Counted from the stretch's first letter, positions 10,866 through 23,565 are shown. The stretch is 64,000 bases of DNA from Rhyacophila brunnea (GCA_022495005.1 JAGYXB010002029.1:682001-746000), one strand, 5' to 3'. The notes: generated by a model not told the origin, from the sequence alone. Numbers and translations are program-made.

Positions 10866-12530
10866 TTATGGCCAGTGACTGGGGGAGCGCATATTCAAAA
10901 CTTAAGCGGAACTAGCGGAACCCTCAATATTGGTTGTCCCAACTTGTTCCAATGTCCCTTTGAAACGGACGAAACCCGTCCAGAATAATATTAAAAAAGT
11001 GGAGTTAGTAACTAAATATTGTGTTTTATTAATTTTCAACAGGGGTAATTTAAGGTTTTTCATTCAATCGTTTTAGCTAACATTATTAACTGAAAATCAT
11101 TGACTGATGATTTACTGACCGCATGACTAACTTCTGACTGATTTAATTCTAACAATTCTTTAGAGATTAAATTCAATTAATTAAATAAATATGACTACTA
11201 TTGAAAAGTTGATTTAAGGGTAAGGAACGTGAAGGTGTCTGTCTATACTTGTTATTCAGTACTATAACCAGGTACGTGCCAAGCGGGGGTGTTGATGATG
11301 CGAAACACCCGGGCGGAAGGATTCAAACACATTTCAAAATGGTATTAGTAAAAGTATATATATATACCAATTCCATAGTAGATGAATAGGAGAAAAACAG
11401 CTTTTTGTTTTCTCAAGTACACAGTCACAAGGGCGAAAGTTTATATTATTTCGAGTATAGAATATTTAAAATTAATAAGTTCCACATTTCGATAATGTAG
11501 AAATGTTAGAAAGTAGTAGTTCTTCAGGAATTCAAAAAAATTAAAAAATACCTAAAGGTGGACTTGGCTGATTTTGAAATCTAGCGACACATATATACAA
11601 ATATTACCTAAGCACTTTTGTTATTAAATACATAGGTACTAATCCATCACAGTTGTGTGCAGAGTCATGGAAGAGCATTCTTTCAAAGTCTCAATATGAT
11701 GGGTCAGTTTCATATCATAATAAAGCATATTTAATAAATAAATCGTTTTTGCAAACATACATTGTTTTGTATGATAGGGCGCCAGAAAATGAACTATGCC
11801 ATAGAGGTGGGTACCCACTACATTTGAAGTACAATATTTTATCAAAAGTTTTTTTTATCCATGGATGGTAAATAAGTCGCCTGCGGCGTAACTATTTTTT
11901 GTCTTCTTAGAAATTTTCGTAATATAATTTGGGCTCGATTTGGTTATTTTAAATCGCCACTTACACTTTCTAATAACTATGCCACATTTGTTATTGCGTA
12001 TTTTGATGTTTTTTTTGTGTTTCCAATAAAAAAAGACCCGGGCGATAGCCACTATTGGCGCGGTCCTGACTACGTCATATCATTGTATCAACAAACGCAT
12101 AATTTATAGTTAGAATTTAAACTTTGAAATACCATTTTAGTAAATAGGTAAGTTCGTAAATTAATACACTTATTTAAGCCGGGCTTGAAGTTTGAATAAG
12201 TTTTCTATTACATTAATAATTTCAAAACTGATTTACCTTTATTTAAGTTTCCTTGTTTTCTCATTACTTGCATGTAATCCCTCGCAAACCTTCGATTTCC
12301 ATCGCCCACATTTTCCAACATTGTAATGGAAATAATCCTTATAAAACGATCAGTAAATTATTTATCAACAGACTTCGTAATAATGTAGTACAAAGAACAA
12401 ATATTTCAACACCCGCGATCCTCTTTTACTGATCGGTTTTTTTCTACTTGGTTTCTTCTACCAGTATAAAATATCTCAGCTGTCAAAAAGTTTGCAGCAT
12501 CTACGGCGATCATAGAGGTCTCTTCTCACG
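10866..12530. other. AT-rich stretch without genes
   Basis: Frames on both strands at 11639-12052 overlap each other and carry no motif. A CACCCGGGCGG block near 11315 resembles the GC-rich sub-terminal part of some DNA transposons but has no partner. Confidence 0.4.
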
Positions 12531-12535
12531 GGAAT

Positions 12536-12876
12536 GGGACAACTGGACGCCAGGACTATTGGACGCCGCACTGTCGTAGACGATGAATTTTAATTAGTTT
12601 AAAAACTACTACTTAGTAGTTTTATTCATTTTACTCTTAACATGATGTTTTTTTAATTGCGGATTGAGAAGTACCATGCCCAGGCTTTATATATAATAAA
12701 AAAAACTCTTTTTTCGTTTGAACTTAAACATATTATGCACGATTAAAACATCATTTACGTGTGCATATTCAAATTAAATATAAATAATAATATTAGATAT
12801 ATTTTTTAAAGTACTATTTATTTTCGAATTGCGTGGCATCCAGTTGTCTCGGCGCCAAATCGTCCTAGACCCCTTC
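12536..12876. repeat. Possible inverted-repeat element
   Basis: GGGACAACTGGACGCC and GGACTATTGGACGCC at the left correspond, in complement, to GAGACAACTGGATGCC and GGACGATTTGGCGCCG at the right end, with the two motifs in swapped order. About 260 AT-rich bases lie between. It may be a small MITE. Confidence 0.35.
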
Positions 12877-12989
12877 TCACCACCGATGCTCAACCACCTG
12901 ATTTTCCTTCCACCGCCCGCCACGATTCCACAACCCTTATGCAGGCGTATACCGTGGCGTAACGAACGTTAAGCGATCTTCAAATTTGT

Positions 12990-13290
12990 GCCGAAAGTGT
13001 CTCGGGAGCAACGTCCCCAAGACCTTGGTTGGGGTGCACTTGAGTGTGCGTGATTCCTACTTCGATGTAATGTATTACGGTCAATTCTCGATGAGAAAAG
13101 ACCTTCTCTCTCGCCGTAAAATGCCACAAACTTTTAAAAGCAGAGAAATTTTCCCTTGTGGATACCACGTCGCAATGGCCGACCGGTCCAACTGAGGGTC
13201 GGACCGACTTGAGAAGCTCTTCCCTTTCAACCGAGATATGGGGACACTCCCAGAAGATATGATCAGCATCCTGCAATTTATTCGCCACAT
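12990..13290 (-). pseudogene. C-terminal fragment of an R1-like LINE ORF2
   Basis: On the minus strand the frame DADHIFWECPHISVEREELL...VGPVGHCDVVSTRENFSAF matches the region after the RNase-H-like part of R1/Jockey-type proteins, where a C/H cluster precedes (E/D)HxLWxCP. The same layout is seen at 61720-62055 (PEHVLWDCP...GPIGHTDLISTKANFEAF), so both come from related elements. Polymerase motifs are absent. The N-terminal 40 residues of the 128-codon frame overlap a different repeat (13310-13735) and may not belong to the LINE. Confidence 0.65.
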
Positions 13291-13309
13291 AATGCTTGAC
13301 CACTATGCA

Positions 13310-13735
13310 GTAAATGGTTACATGTAAATTTGACGTAAAACATTTCATCGTAGCACAGTTCGCCATGAGCTTTCTATCAGAAAGAGGACCATATACTATA
13401 CGGTCTCAGATTCAATATGAACATTAATTCAATTTTCATAGCCGATTTTGGCAAAATACATGAATTCAAAAATGAAAACGTAGCCTAGCCTAACAAATAA
13501 TCCAGTATATCGCCTATTTTCAAAGTTTGTTTACCGCTGGCTTCCTGTACACCGACATGAACCGTGTTTTATTTAGACATGAATTTTATCACACTATGTA
13601 CTATACCTACGACCCAAAGAGGTTGGGCGGTTTTTAATATACGACCATATATTTCCGATACACCATTTCACAGTGAACTGCATACGTACAAATTTCCAGA
13701 CACGGCAGTAAATAAGGGTACAAAAATCACGTACA
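13310..13735. repeat. Repeat T with CCTAA units, copy 1
   Basis: It is collinear with 44458-44885: TTACATGTAA, AACATTTCA, GCACAGTTCGCCAT, ATTCAATATGAACATTAATT, GCCTAGCCTAACAA, ATCCAGTATATCG, CCGCTGGCTTCCTGTA and ACCGTGTTTTAT occur in the same order. The part from CCTAACAAATAATCCAGT onward also matches the arms of the foldback at 49735-49965. The left and right halves are partly inverted relative to each other, with CCTAA units in the middle. The hAT-like element at 13736 starts where it stops. Confidence 0.6.
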
Positions 13736-14354
13736 CAGTGACGTCCCGTGGGAGTAGGCAGATTGAGCGTCGCTTGGGGGCGGCAGTTAACCGAAGGGCG
13801 GCAAATCGACGAGAATCTAGGTACGAGAAATAGGTACCTAAACTTAGTAATAATGGAAATATCTTTCCGATAATCAGCTCACTAACGAAACAAAATGTAT
13901 TAATTTACATAACAGGTTTAACAAGACTGTATTTTTTGTTGGGTTCGCGATGTCTAGTTTACTTCCATTGGCCTTGGATCTCACGTCCTCAATGACCAGC
14001 AATGACAATGACACGTGCATTTGCAAATGATATTTGAATTATAGGTAGGTACATACTTACCTAAGTAATTAATTTATCCAAATATTTTTGCCAGTCATTT
14101 GCGAGTTTTGAAAGTTGTCAGGTGTATTTTTAAATGTATCTGAAACCGTGGACTCGCAATATTGTCTATTGAAGCAGAGATGGCATTTAAATTAGATTTA
14201 GTGGTATATATTTCGTTAGGAATGTATCCATACAATACAACACATTTTTCTTAGATATTGGAGTCACGAAAGGATGATAAAAAAATACTGTATTAAAAAT
14301 GGGGCGTCATTTTGGCGCTGCCTAGGGGCGGCATTTTGTCTAGGGACGTTACTG
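13736..14354. mobile_element. hAT-like non-autonomous element with perfect 8-bp duplication
   Basis: Starts CAGTGACGTCCC and ends GGGACGTTACTG. The 8 bases CACGTACA occur immediately before (13728-13735) and after (14355-14362), the target duplication length of the hAT superfamily. The interior (619 bases in all) has GGGGGCGGCA-type GC-rich sub-termini and no transposase. Relatives of its right end are at 1-50 and about 60225-60262. Confidence 0.8.
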
Positions 14355-14435
14355 CACGTACATTCTATCTAGTTTACGCCAAAGTTAGGAAGGTTACCCC
14401 CAAGATAGATCTGATATTTTTCATTAGGTACATAA

Positions 14436-15021
14436 CAGTGGCGAAGGGTGGAGGTAGGCTGTTAAGATCCGCCATAAATAGTGCACACTAAACTTTATCA
14501 GTCATACGTATTTGTTTTCATTGAAATAAGACTACAGTTTACAGATGGTGTTGGTTAAATTTTAATATTCAATGAAACTTTGCTAAAACCAAGCCATAAT
14601 AGATAATAGTCAAAAAATACTCGTATTTCTATAAAATATCTAGAATTATGCAATTAAATCATACATAACTTTGGATATTTTATAGATTAAAGAATATTTT
14701 TTATCGATTACGGTTTGGTATAGGCATGGCTTGATGAATTTTTAAAAAATAAGCCGACAATATGTGTAATAAGTATTTTTAATCCAACGAAAATAAATAT
14801 GTATGACTGAAAAAGTGTGCACAATTTTGTCGTATCGCCGAAAGTATACCAAAACTATTGTGATTTGGTTTAGGCAGGGCTTACTTTATTTTTAAAAACT
14901 AACTAACACCATCTATAAATTGTAGTCTTAGTTCAATAAAAACAAATACGTATGACTAACAAAGTTTAATGTGCACTATTTATGGCGGATCTTAACAGCC
15001 TACCTCCACCCTTCGCCACTG
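14436..15021. mobile_element. hAT-like MITE family X, intact copy
   Basis: 586 bases with long inverted ends: CAGTGGCGAAGGGTGGAGG at the left and its complement at the right, extending through about 80 bases (CTGTTAAGATCCGCC, AATAGTGCACA). Both sides carry GTACATAA (14428-14435 and 15022-15029), an 8-bp target duplication that points to the hAT superfamily. Internal frames are all short, so it depends on a transposase made elsewhere. Other copies: 16395, 29194, 47578, and part at 30806. Confidence 0.85.
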
Positions 15022-15109
15022 GTACATAACGGTATTTGTCCACATAATTGGAGAAGTGGTAAGCGGTGATTATAATAAGTTGCATTAATTATGAAGTAGG
15101 TGGTAGTCA

Positions 15110-15330
15110 ATGTTCCCCGTCAGGTGTGCGCGTGTGCGCGCGCACACCTACCAAAATGTGTCCGCACACATGTTTTAATCCCCCGCACAGTCCTCGAATG
15201 TCCGAAAAAAGTCCTCGAAATTTCGTCCAGAATGCACGAAACATTCACAATTCTTCGACTCATTTCTCGGAAGGCGAAGGTCAAGTGCGACTAACGCGAG
15301 CACCCAAGTGAAATTTCACGTCGAGTGGGA
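15110..15330. other. CG-rich patch with perfect hairpin
   Basis: AGGTGTGCGCG, six bases, CGCGCACACCT is a perfect 11-bp inverted repeat near 15123-15150, made of alternating purine-pyrimidine that favours Z-DNA. A second, looser one (AAAATGTGT, ACACATGTTTT) follows. Two overlapping frames here are open by virtue of high GC; neither shows a domain. Confidence 0.4.
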
Positions 15331-15449
15331 TCACTATATCCGTCCCGTTCTATCGCATGCCAAAGTATACGATAAGAAGATATGTATTTTAGTTTTAATC
15401 AATTTAATAAATACCTTAAAAATATGCGTACTTAAGTTTTAATGTAAAA

Positions 15450-15513
15450 TTATATGTGTATGTTTGTGGGGGGGCGGGTGTAAATTTCCCGCACCGGGAC
15501 ACTACGCCACTGC
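15450..15513. mobile_element. Isolated hAT-type terminus
   Basis: The G-run and CCCGCACCGGGACACTACG ending CGCCACTG resemble a DNA-transposon right end whose complement starts CAGTGGCGTAG. No matching left end was located nearby. Confidence 0.35.
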
Positions 15514-16394
15514 TCAGATGCGTTGATGATCCGCACACACAATAGAAAATTTTGAGGGAACGTTGGTGGTAATATAGATGGCGTCTAAGATGGAATTTGT
15601 TTGTAGTCGTTACCAATAATAATAAAATTGATGGTACGAATTCCTGAACACTATTCTGAGTTTCCACTTCATCGATGATCAAGCGGGGATGTTGAGGTTA
15701 CATCGCACCAGGGTGGCAATTACTTGTACCTACCAGAAAAATATTTTATAAATAATTACCCACGATTAAAAAAAAAACATGCTAAATTTAATTACATTTT
15801 AAACTGAATGTTGTGTTGCAATTCATGAAGCATGTACCGCCAAAGAGCGCCTCTTAAAGAGGGACGGAAAATCGATGAAGAGATGCAAAATATACTTACA
15901 TGCCTACTACATTTAACATTATTTTATATTTTCAAACTTTCAAACCGATCTATACTAATGCATCACGAATATCGAAAATAAATCTTTCAAAGTCCCTATA
16001 GAATCAGCCAGTCTTGGCATCGCACATATTATATCTGCAAAAATGTAATTTCTCGTACCTACCTACAGCAAAAGAAAGCCTGGAAATGGAGTCATCATAA
16101 CGTTATAAAATTTAAAAGGCAAGTTTTCTCATCACTTTGTACACAGTCGCCTGCAGAAAAAATTTCTTTGACTAATTAACAAACATGAGTAAAAACATCT
16201 TGCGCAATACTGCATAGTTATAAGTTTAGTACATTTTCATATTAAACATTCCCCACTTTTGTGAAAAAAACAATTATAATAGGTATCATTTGTAAATGAA
16301 AATTTTTAAATTTTAAAAGTAAGTAATATAAATTCATTTATAAAAATAAAATAATTATTTTAATTTCTTTCATTTCTTTTATAATATAATATAT
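15514..16394. other. AT-rich stretch, nothing recognised
   Basis: A short minus-strand frame reaches into this stretch but contains no motif. Confidence 0.4.
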
Positions 16395-17008
16395 CAGTGG
16401 CGAATGGTGAAGGTAGTCTGTTAAGATTCGACATAAACAGTGCACACTAAACTTTTTCAGTCAAACGTATTTGTTTTCAATGCACTGACTACAATGCATA
16501 GATAGTGTTTGTTAGTTTTTAAAATTCGATTAAACCGTGGCCATTCTTAGCATTAGTGGATAATAGTGAAAAAATACTCGTTTATCTATAAAATATCTAG
16601 AATTATGCCATTAAACCAAACATAATTTTAGATATTTTATTGATACTTGGAAGAATATTTTTTACCGATTATGATTTGGTACAACAGGGCTTAATGAATT
16701 AAAAAATAAACTAACCAACAACATCTTGTAATAAGTAGGTATGTTTAATTCAACGAAACCAAATAAGACGTAGGTATAACTGAAAAGGTGTGGACTATTT
16801 TTGCCGAATCGCACATAGCACACCCAAATTATTATGATTTAGTTTAGCCAGGGTTTAATTGAATTTTAAAAACTAACCTAGCACTACCTGCAAATTGTAT
16901 TTTTAGTTCAATGAAAACAAATAAGTATGACTGACAAAGGTTAGTGTACACTATTTATATATGGGCTGGTAACCAGACGGTATCCATCCTCCGTGTAGCG
17001 ACCATAGA
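16395..17008. mobile_element. hAT-like MITE family X, diverged copy
   Basis: Starts CAGTGGCGAATGGTGAAGG and follows 14436-15021 along its length (GTGCACACTAAACTTT, ATATCTAGAATTATGC, AATATTTTTTACCGATTA). The right terminus is strongly decayed: only a loose resemblance to the expected CCTCCACCCTTCGCCACTG survives. The many substitutions relative to 14436 and 47578 mark it as an older insertion. Confidence 0.7.
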
Positions 17009-20000
17009 TTATATTATCTCATTCTATAAATTACAATAATAGGAAATTCTACCGAATGTATGGCGATTCTCATTGATGAAGTAAGTGTAGATACCTAATA
17101 TATGTAGAAACTTATAATATGTATGTGTATTTTTTCTGGAGCAACTCATGAATATAATAATATGTACCTATTGTAGTTATAGTAGGTATGTAGTTACCTT
17201 TTTAAGTAACTCGACATACCTATTATTATTATTCTGATCATATTATGCCAAGATATTTTGGTCGGACAATATAACTGCAATTATTGTGTTATAAGTAGAC
17301 ACTAGGTACATCATTGTTTTATTTAACCTTTCTAAAACATTTCTTTCTAACATAGGTTTGGTTTAAATTTGTTTATTCCTTATAAGATTGTGTAAGTAAT
17401 TACGAGTCTTTCAGTTGCAAACGTCAAATCATTCGGGAAATAGAAAAGCTCAGTGCTGCCACCTGAAATATAATAAACTTACGTCTGATGTAAATAACAT
17501 GCTGAAAAGGCTCTATTCTATCTGCATTGAATGAAACATGTTTACTCTATCTCTTTTCACAGTATACAAAAACGGAGTACGCGCTAGTGACGTTTGTCGG
17601 ATAGCGCGATAAAGTTTACTATTTAGTTCAGCATCTCTTTTATTGGCACGTAAGAGAACAGTGCAGAGAATCATAGTTCGTCGTGTATGAGCTCGTCTGT
17701 ATTTCGTGCTGATCGTTTAATTGTCTAAATATGTTAGCTGGTATCTCTTTTTATTGGGGCAGCTTAGCGGTCGTGCGACAGAGTCAAATGGAGCAGCTGG
17801 GCAGTTTGAAGTGAGACTACCTAATAAGGGTCATCGTTAGGATTAAAAATGCCCGAGCTGTCACTGTAACATAATTACGATGGCGTAATTTGTTTATGAT
17901 AATTTTCTTTTTTCTGCGAAATGATCAAATTCTACATATAAATGGAATGTTTTTAAAAAAACAATGTTATGGAAATTGAAAAAATTAACATGTTTAATGT
18001 TTATTATTTAATCCACATAGGATATTTTAATGAACACGATTGTGTTCATATACACTAAATTCAACCTTTTCTATTTCAATATTGTATTCTTAAATCACAT
18101 ATGTATCCTCCTCCTGCCGAGTCATATGGATGGTAGGGTATTGACCCTACATGTATTATAAATTGTAATCTATCTATATTATGATTTATAATATGTAGTA
18201 TATTTTTATGTTCTATATAAAACAGTATTCTAACCCAATTTAGTGTTATGTACGCATTTATGGGTATAAGGTATTTTGATATTTTTTTTACACACATTAT
18301 TATTTATTACAAATATATATGTATATTAAGACATTTTATCCATGTAGTTTGTAGTATGTGACCATTTAGGGAAGTTGGTTAAAATGATTATATTAAGTAT
18401 AGTTATATTTCATAATAATAAAAAAAGGAGATATTTCCCTATAATGGAGATTAGATTGTCAAAGTTTTTTTAACGAGTAGTTAATATTAGCTATTCGTCA
18501 ATCCTTGCTCTGAAGAAAGCGGGATTCAGCCGAATATATTAATTTTAAATCGCAATTAAAGCCAGTCGTCTTGTGTCAACGTTATGAAGCCAGATTTACC
18601 GTATTAATTTATGACGGTCAGGCCACAAAACCTAAGAAACACAAAGCGCGCCAAATGTCCTCAAATTATTATAAATATTAAATGAGCGTTTCGCTTAGGT
18701 GACAAACTTTTATGCATATTTTATTCTGACTCAACTATTGATAAAATCATATTATTTAATATTTTTAAGTCTATCCTATATTTATTTCAATTTGAGATTG
18801 AAACCCCGTAACAGCCTCTCCCAGAAGGCAACCCACTACTATTATTTTTGTGTTCCCGGCCTAGCAGTCGTGACTTTAAAAACAGGTGATTTATTAGTTA
18901 CTTCAACGTGGGAGATGTATTAAAAATAGAGGTATACCTAAATTGTCATACAATGCAAAGGATGGTGATAAATAAAATTAAGCAAATATGTTTGAAAACC
19001 CTCATCTAACTTAATGGGTGACAAATTACTTATATCGGTTATTATAAAGTACATATTATTATTACGTAATGTAAAATTATTTATTATATTTTATATTAAG
19101 TGGGTTATATAATATAATGTATAAAAAACATAGTTACTCGGTTTCCAACATAAAATGTCTTTGTCGTGAGTCCACCAATCTTGTTTCCAAAAGGGGCGTG
19201 AGCACATTGCATGCAAAATATTGGGGTTGAATATTGTATACTCAGTTCGGCCCTGCTCATGGCCGCCATTTTCAGTTGTAGTTGATACGTACACCTAGTG
19301 CTAGTGTCATGAGAGGGACTTATCGCGTTGTATGTGTTTTCGGTTGCGCGGACATTTCAATATGATAAGAAATGCCGTGAAAAATGATTTTCCAATGCGA
19401 AAGAGAACGCGGTGAAGTAAAAAACAGATTACAATGGACCCCTAAAATCATTCAAGTTGTATATAACACCAGTTTAGTGTAAAGTTGCGTTGACATTTCG
19501 ATATAAACCATAACACCAAAGTGCGCGACGATTTTCTGTGTTTTCACTCTACAACGATTTTCTAACAGTATTGTTTTCTTCGTAGATTAATATTCCTTTC
19601 TTCTGTAGAAACTTTTATTAGTTCAATACTGTTCAACGATATATTTTCTTCTCTTTGGATGCATTTTAAGTTCGCGAAGTGGGACGGTTTCGCTATTATA
19701 CTGAAATCGATATCGCATGATAAAAAATGCATATTACCCTTGTCGTTTGAAAACCTCACCTATTTGGCGGAACAATATAACTTGATTGGATAAATGTCTG
19801 GTTTTCTAAATGCACCTATGTATGCGGAACTGTTTTCCACGTTGATGCCAAACGACAGATCGATATCAGATAATAAAAAATGCATATTTCTCTCAGCATA
19901 ACGAACGCCATTGTAAAATTTGCCCAATAAGCCTGGCGATTGTTTTTCGATGCGTTTTCATTGTGTTCTGTTCAACTATAATAGCAAAGTTTTCATGAAA

Positions 20001-20990
20001 ACAAATCGGGTAATTTGAACGCTTTTTTATTACGTGCTAAGTGTTTTATTCAATTGTGAAGTATTATTAAAACGAGTGTTTTTGTGAGATAAAGGGTTCC
20101 GCGACGTCTATGGAAGAGAATCTCTTTATACACCTATGCACACATAACCTACAAAGGTAAATGAAATGTCATATTTTAAGATTATTTTGTTTGTGTGCAT
20201 ACTCACCTTTATAATGTAATCATTTCACAGTAGTCATTGTTATATTATATAGTACTTCCTTATGTTTATTTAAGTGTATAATTTATGAATACCTATGAAT
20301 ATATTTTGACATTTAGTTTTAGGATACGCACAAATTATTATTTTAAACATAAATTATGTAGGTACCTGCGAGATGCAATAATTAATAATTGAGGCATTCA
20401 AAAAAACCACCGTACTTACGTACCACCAAATGAAACTATGAAATCTTATCTACATTCCGTTGTATAATATGTATATTTCATATTTGTAAACATTTAATAA
20501 AATAATATTATGGTGGATACCTAAATCTATATAGGTACCTACCTAGGCATTCGTGGGCAATATTAGTTTTAAGAAAACACAAAAAAGACAATATTTTTTC
20601 AAATTTCCTGTATTACAATAATATACCTACCTATTCGTACATTAACCGATCAATAATATTGTTAAGTCTGATGTTGTATTTAATTTATAAATAGTGACAT
20701 TCCTAGGCTAACTTGCACCCTTATGCCATATTATTATGAATATACGTAGGCAGAAGCGTAGCCATCCCCTACCATTTTCGTATACCGAATTTTTATTTTC
20801 ACCTCATTATCAGCAGTATGCTGCAATCTTAAAATAAATAAATGTAGTTTACTTCCAGTTGTTAGCCAATTAGCAGAGGAAAAGGTTTCTGATATAAAAA
20901 TGCTAATTTGTAATTCACAGGTAATGGGACAAGACTAATCCATACATTCAACATTTTATTAATTAAAAAGAAAAGTAAATTACCATAAAT
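17009..20990. other. Long gene-free stretch
   Basis: No supported gene. A short direct repeat is visible: ATCGATATCGCATGATAAAA at about 19705 and ATCGATATCAGATAATAAAA at about 19860, both followed by AATGCATATT, inside a stretch (19290-20160) with several related AT/CG words. The remainder is AT-rich with ATATTATA words. Confidence 0.4.
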
Positions 20991-20994
20991 ATAC

Positions 20995-21240
20995 GGTCCT
21001 AAGCGGAATAAATGCGTCTCCACAGAATGGAGGTTATTTTTTATGAGTTGTCAGAAATTCATTCAACCAATTGGGTCCTTGCACTGGATCGTTATCATCG
21101 TCAGCCGGGGTAGTTCTACTGCTAGATGAAGGCATCCCCTAACTCCTTTCACTCATCTCGGTCCCTAGTTCTTCGCTGCCACGTACATCCACTAATGAGT
21201 TCATCGATCCAGCGGGTTTTAGGGCGTCCCTGTGGGTATT
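20995..21240 (-). pseudogene. 3' end of a second RTE-like LINE, with SINE-like tail
   Basis: On the minus strand, near 21240-21125, the remnant reads TRWIDELIS.CTWQRRTRDRDE, stop, KELGDAFI, a decayed version of the C-terminus of RTE-like reverse transcriptases (RWxDDI...TWxRxAxDRxxWkxLgeAfxQQW). The 3' UTR that follows (21090-20997) contains CAAGGACCCAATTGGTTGAA, CCATTCTGTGGAGACGCAT and GCTTAGGACCG, the same order as the tail of the family A SINEs. It is a separate element from the reverse transcriptase at 21653-23565. Confidence 0.65.
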
Positions 21241-21300
21241 AAGTGCCCCTTGGGTATCCAAGTAGGTTGCTTGATGTAAAGACCCCAGACGCGCACTTAA

Positions 21301-21334
21301 GTGGGGGGGGGGATCGGATCCAGACCCCCCCCCA
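21301..21334. other. G-run/C-run hairpin
   Basis: A run of nine or ten G and, 12 bases later, a run of nine C form a strong stem. It lies between two LINE remnants and may mark an insertion junction; it is also a likely assembly weak point. Confidence 0.5.
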
Positions 21335-21652
21335 GGAATGGAAAAAAAATATTAAGGTGAAAGGGATATTATTACATTCTATTATTCTTATTATTACTTT
21401 CTTCTCTTCGTCAGGACCTAATGACTTAGGACCGTTACCCGACTGATTTGGATATCGAACAACCTTCTCAATTGGTTGGCCTCACTCTGTATTCCACGAC
21501 ACGCAAGGTCTGTGGCCTCCGAAAGACCCGTGGCGTTTATAAATTGGTGTAACCATCTGCTCATCCGATGCTTGCTTTAATATTTTGGCATGTCTAAAAG
21601 ACAGAATAGCGCGGACGACATCAGCGGACACTTCTTCTTATTGTGCCATCCC

Positions 21653-23565
21653 CTAGCGGAGGTCGGCCACCATCAAGGCGATCTTATCTTTGTCGTCTGC
21701 TACCCGGAACAGTTCGGTGGAGCTGCACTCGTAACAATCACGGAGGTTCTTAAGCCACGAAATGCGGCGCTGTCCTCTGCTGCGGTTCCCATTGATCTTT
21801 CCTTGAATGACAAGTTTGGGGAATGCTGTATTTTTGTCCTCTCATAATGTGGCCGAGGTATTGTAGTTTCCTGGTTTTGATACTACGTAGAACATCTCGG
21901 TCCTTCCCCATTCGATTGAGAACTTCAACATTTGTCACCCGGTCAGTCCCAGGAATTTTGAGGATGCGTCTATACAGCCACATCTCGAAAGCTTCAAGTC
22001 TCCGTGACATCTCTTGGTTTAGCGTCCATACTTCCATACCATAGAATTGAGAGCACATAACAACGTACCATACGCAGTCTCAGACCAAGGTTAAGATCTC
22101 GATTGCCAAGGAGGCGTCTCATTTTGAGAAAGGCGCTCCTTGCGATCTCAATTCTAGTTTTTATTTCCTGAGACTGGTCCCATTTCTCATTGACCCATGT
22201 ACCTAAATATTTGTAATGGGTCACACGTTCGATTGGTTTGCTGTTAATGACAAAATTTGTGTTGGTGTCTGGTGTCGCTGTTTTTGATACTAGTAATAGT
22301 TTTGTTTTCTTGATGTTCATTTTCAAACCATAAGAATTACTGACCTCATTAACCTTTTCTACCAGTTGCTGTAAACTCTTTAAACTATCAGCAATAAGCA
22401 CAGTATCATCGGCATATCGTATATTGTTAATATGTTTGCCATTAACCATAATACCCACCGATTCACCGTGTAAGGCTTCCTTGAAAATAGCTTCCGAGTA
22501 CATGTTAAATAGCAAAGGTGACAATATACACCCCTGTCTTACACCGCGACGAATTTTTACCTCTCCACTGATTTCGTTTTCAATCTTAATATTCGCTGTT
22601 TGATTCCAATATAAGTTAGCTATCAGTTGAATGTCTCTTGCATCGATGCCTTTCTCCTGTAAGAGTTCGAGAAGTTTAGGATGCCTAACAGTATCGAATG
22701 CTTTCTCGTAATCGATGAAACACATATAAACATCAACATTAACATCTAGGCATCTTTGCACTAGAACATTCAAGCTGAAAAGTGCTTCGCGAGTGCTCAA
22801 ACCACTTCTGAAGCTAAATTGTGTGTCATCCATGTCTTCTTCGCATTTTCGAAAAATCCTATTATGGATGATTTTTAATAAAATTTTTAACATGTGGCTC
22901 ATCAAACTTATTGTTCTAAACTCGCTGCACTCCTTTGCATTCGCCTTTTTTGGTAGAGTGATGAATGTCGATTTCAACGAATCATCGGGAATTATACCCG
23001 TTTCGTAAATTTTATTAAACAAATCAACGAGAATTTCTAATTGATCTTCTTTTAATAATTTTATCATTTCGTTGTAAATATTATCAGGGCCGACAGCTTT
23101 ACCATTTTTAGAATTTCGTATTGCGTTTATTATTTCTGCCCTATTTATGCATGGGGCTTGTTCACATTCATTAAAAGTATAGCCAATAGGTCCCCTATCA
23201 TCATCAAACAGATTTTCAATATATGTCTTCCGAGTCAGCTTCTTTTCTATATCTAATATAAGTAATACGCCCATCTTCGTCTTTCAAGATAGTTGATGAG
23301 GTTCCTTTCGTAATTCCCAATGTTTCCTTTATCTTCTTGTGCATATTAAAGGAATCATATTTTCGTTGGAGATTTTCAATTTCTTTGCATTGGTCGGACA
23401 TTCATTCTTCTTTAGCTGTACGAATTTTACTTTTTATGGTACCTACATATTATGAATTCTCCTATATTGAGTTTCATTTTTATTTTTCCATTTTCTTCTT
23501 TCGTCCATTAAAGACAGAATCTCATCTGTCATCAATTTTAAATATTTATCCAACGGACACTAGCT
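21653..23565 (-). pseudogene. RTE-like LINE reverse transcriptase, frameshifted and 5'-truncated
   Basis: The minus strand encodes the polymerase of an RTE-clade-like LINE in at least four frame segments. From the 5' side: LMTDEILSLMDERRK (about 23540), then SDQCKEIENLQRKYDSFN (23401-23216), then a 426-codon frame (23274-21994) with the fingers region KAVGPDNI.NEMIK, motif A FIDYEKAFDTV, motif B RRGVRQGCILSP, catalytic motif YADDTVLIAD and the thumb HYKYLGTWV; then EVWTLNQEMSRRLEAFEMWLYRRIL (22058-21820); and finally RRISWLKNL.DCYE...VADLR ending at 21653. Motif B normally shows G(V/L)RQGC followed by SP, as here. The endonuclease domain that should precede is missing. YADD is intact but frameshifts near 23270, 22050 and 21815 rule out a working protein. 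Confidence 0.85.

Noticed and set aside
15066..15311. Gene in the CG-rich patch
   Set aside because: Two overlapping frames are open in different phases and the region contains simple alternating CG/TG sequence.
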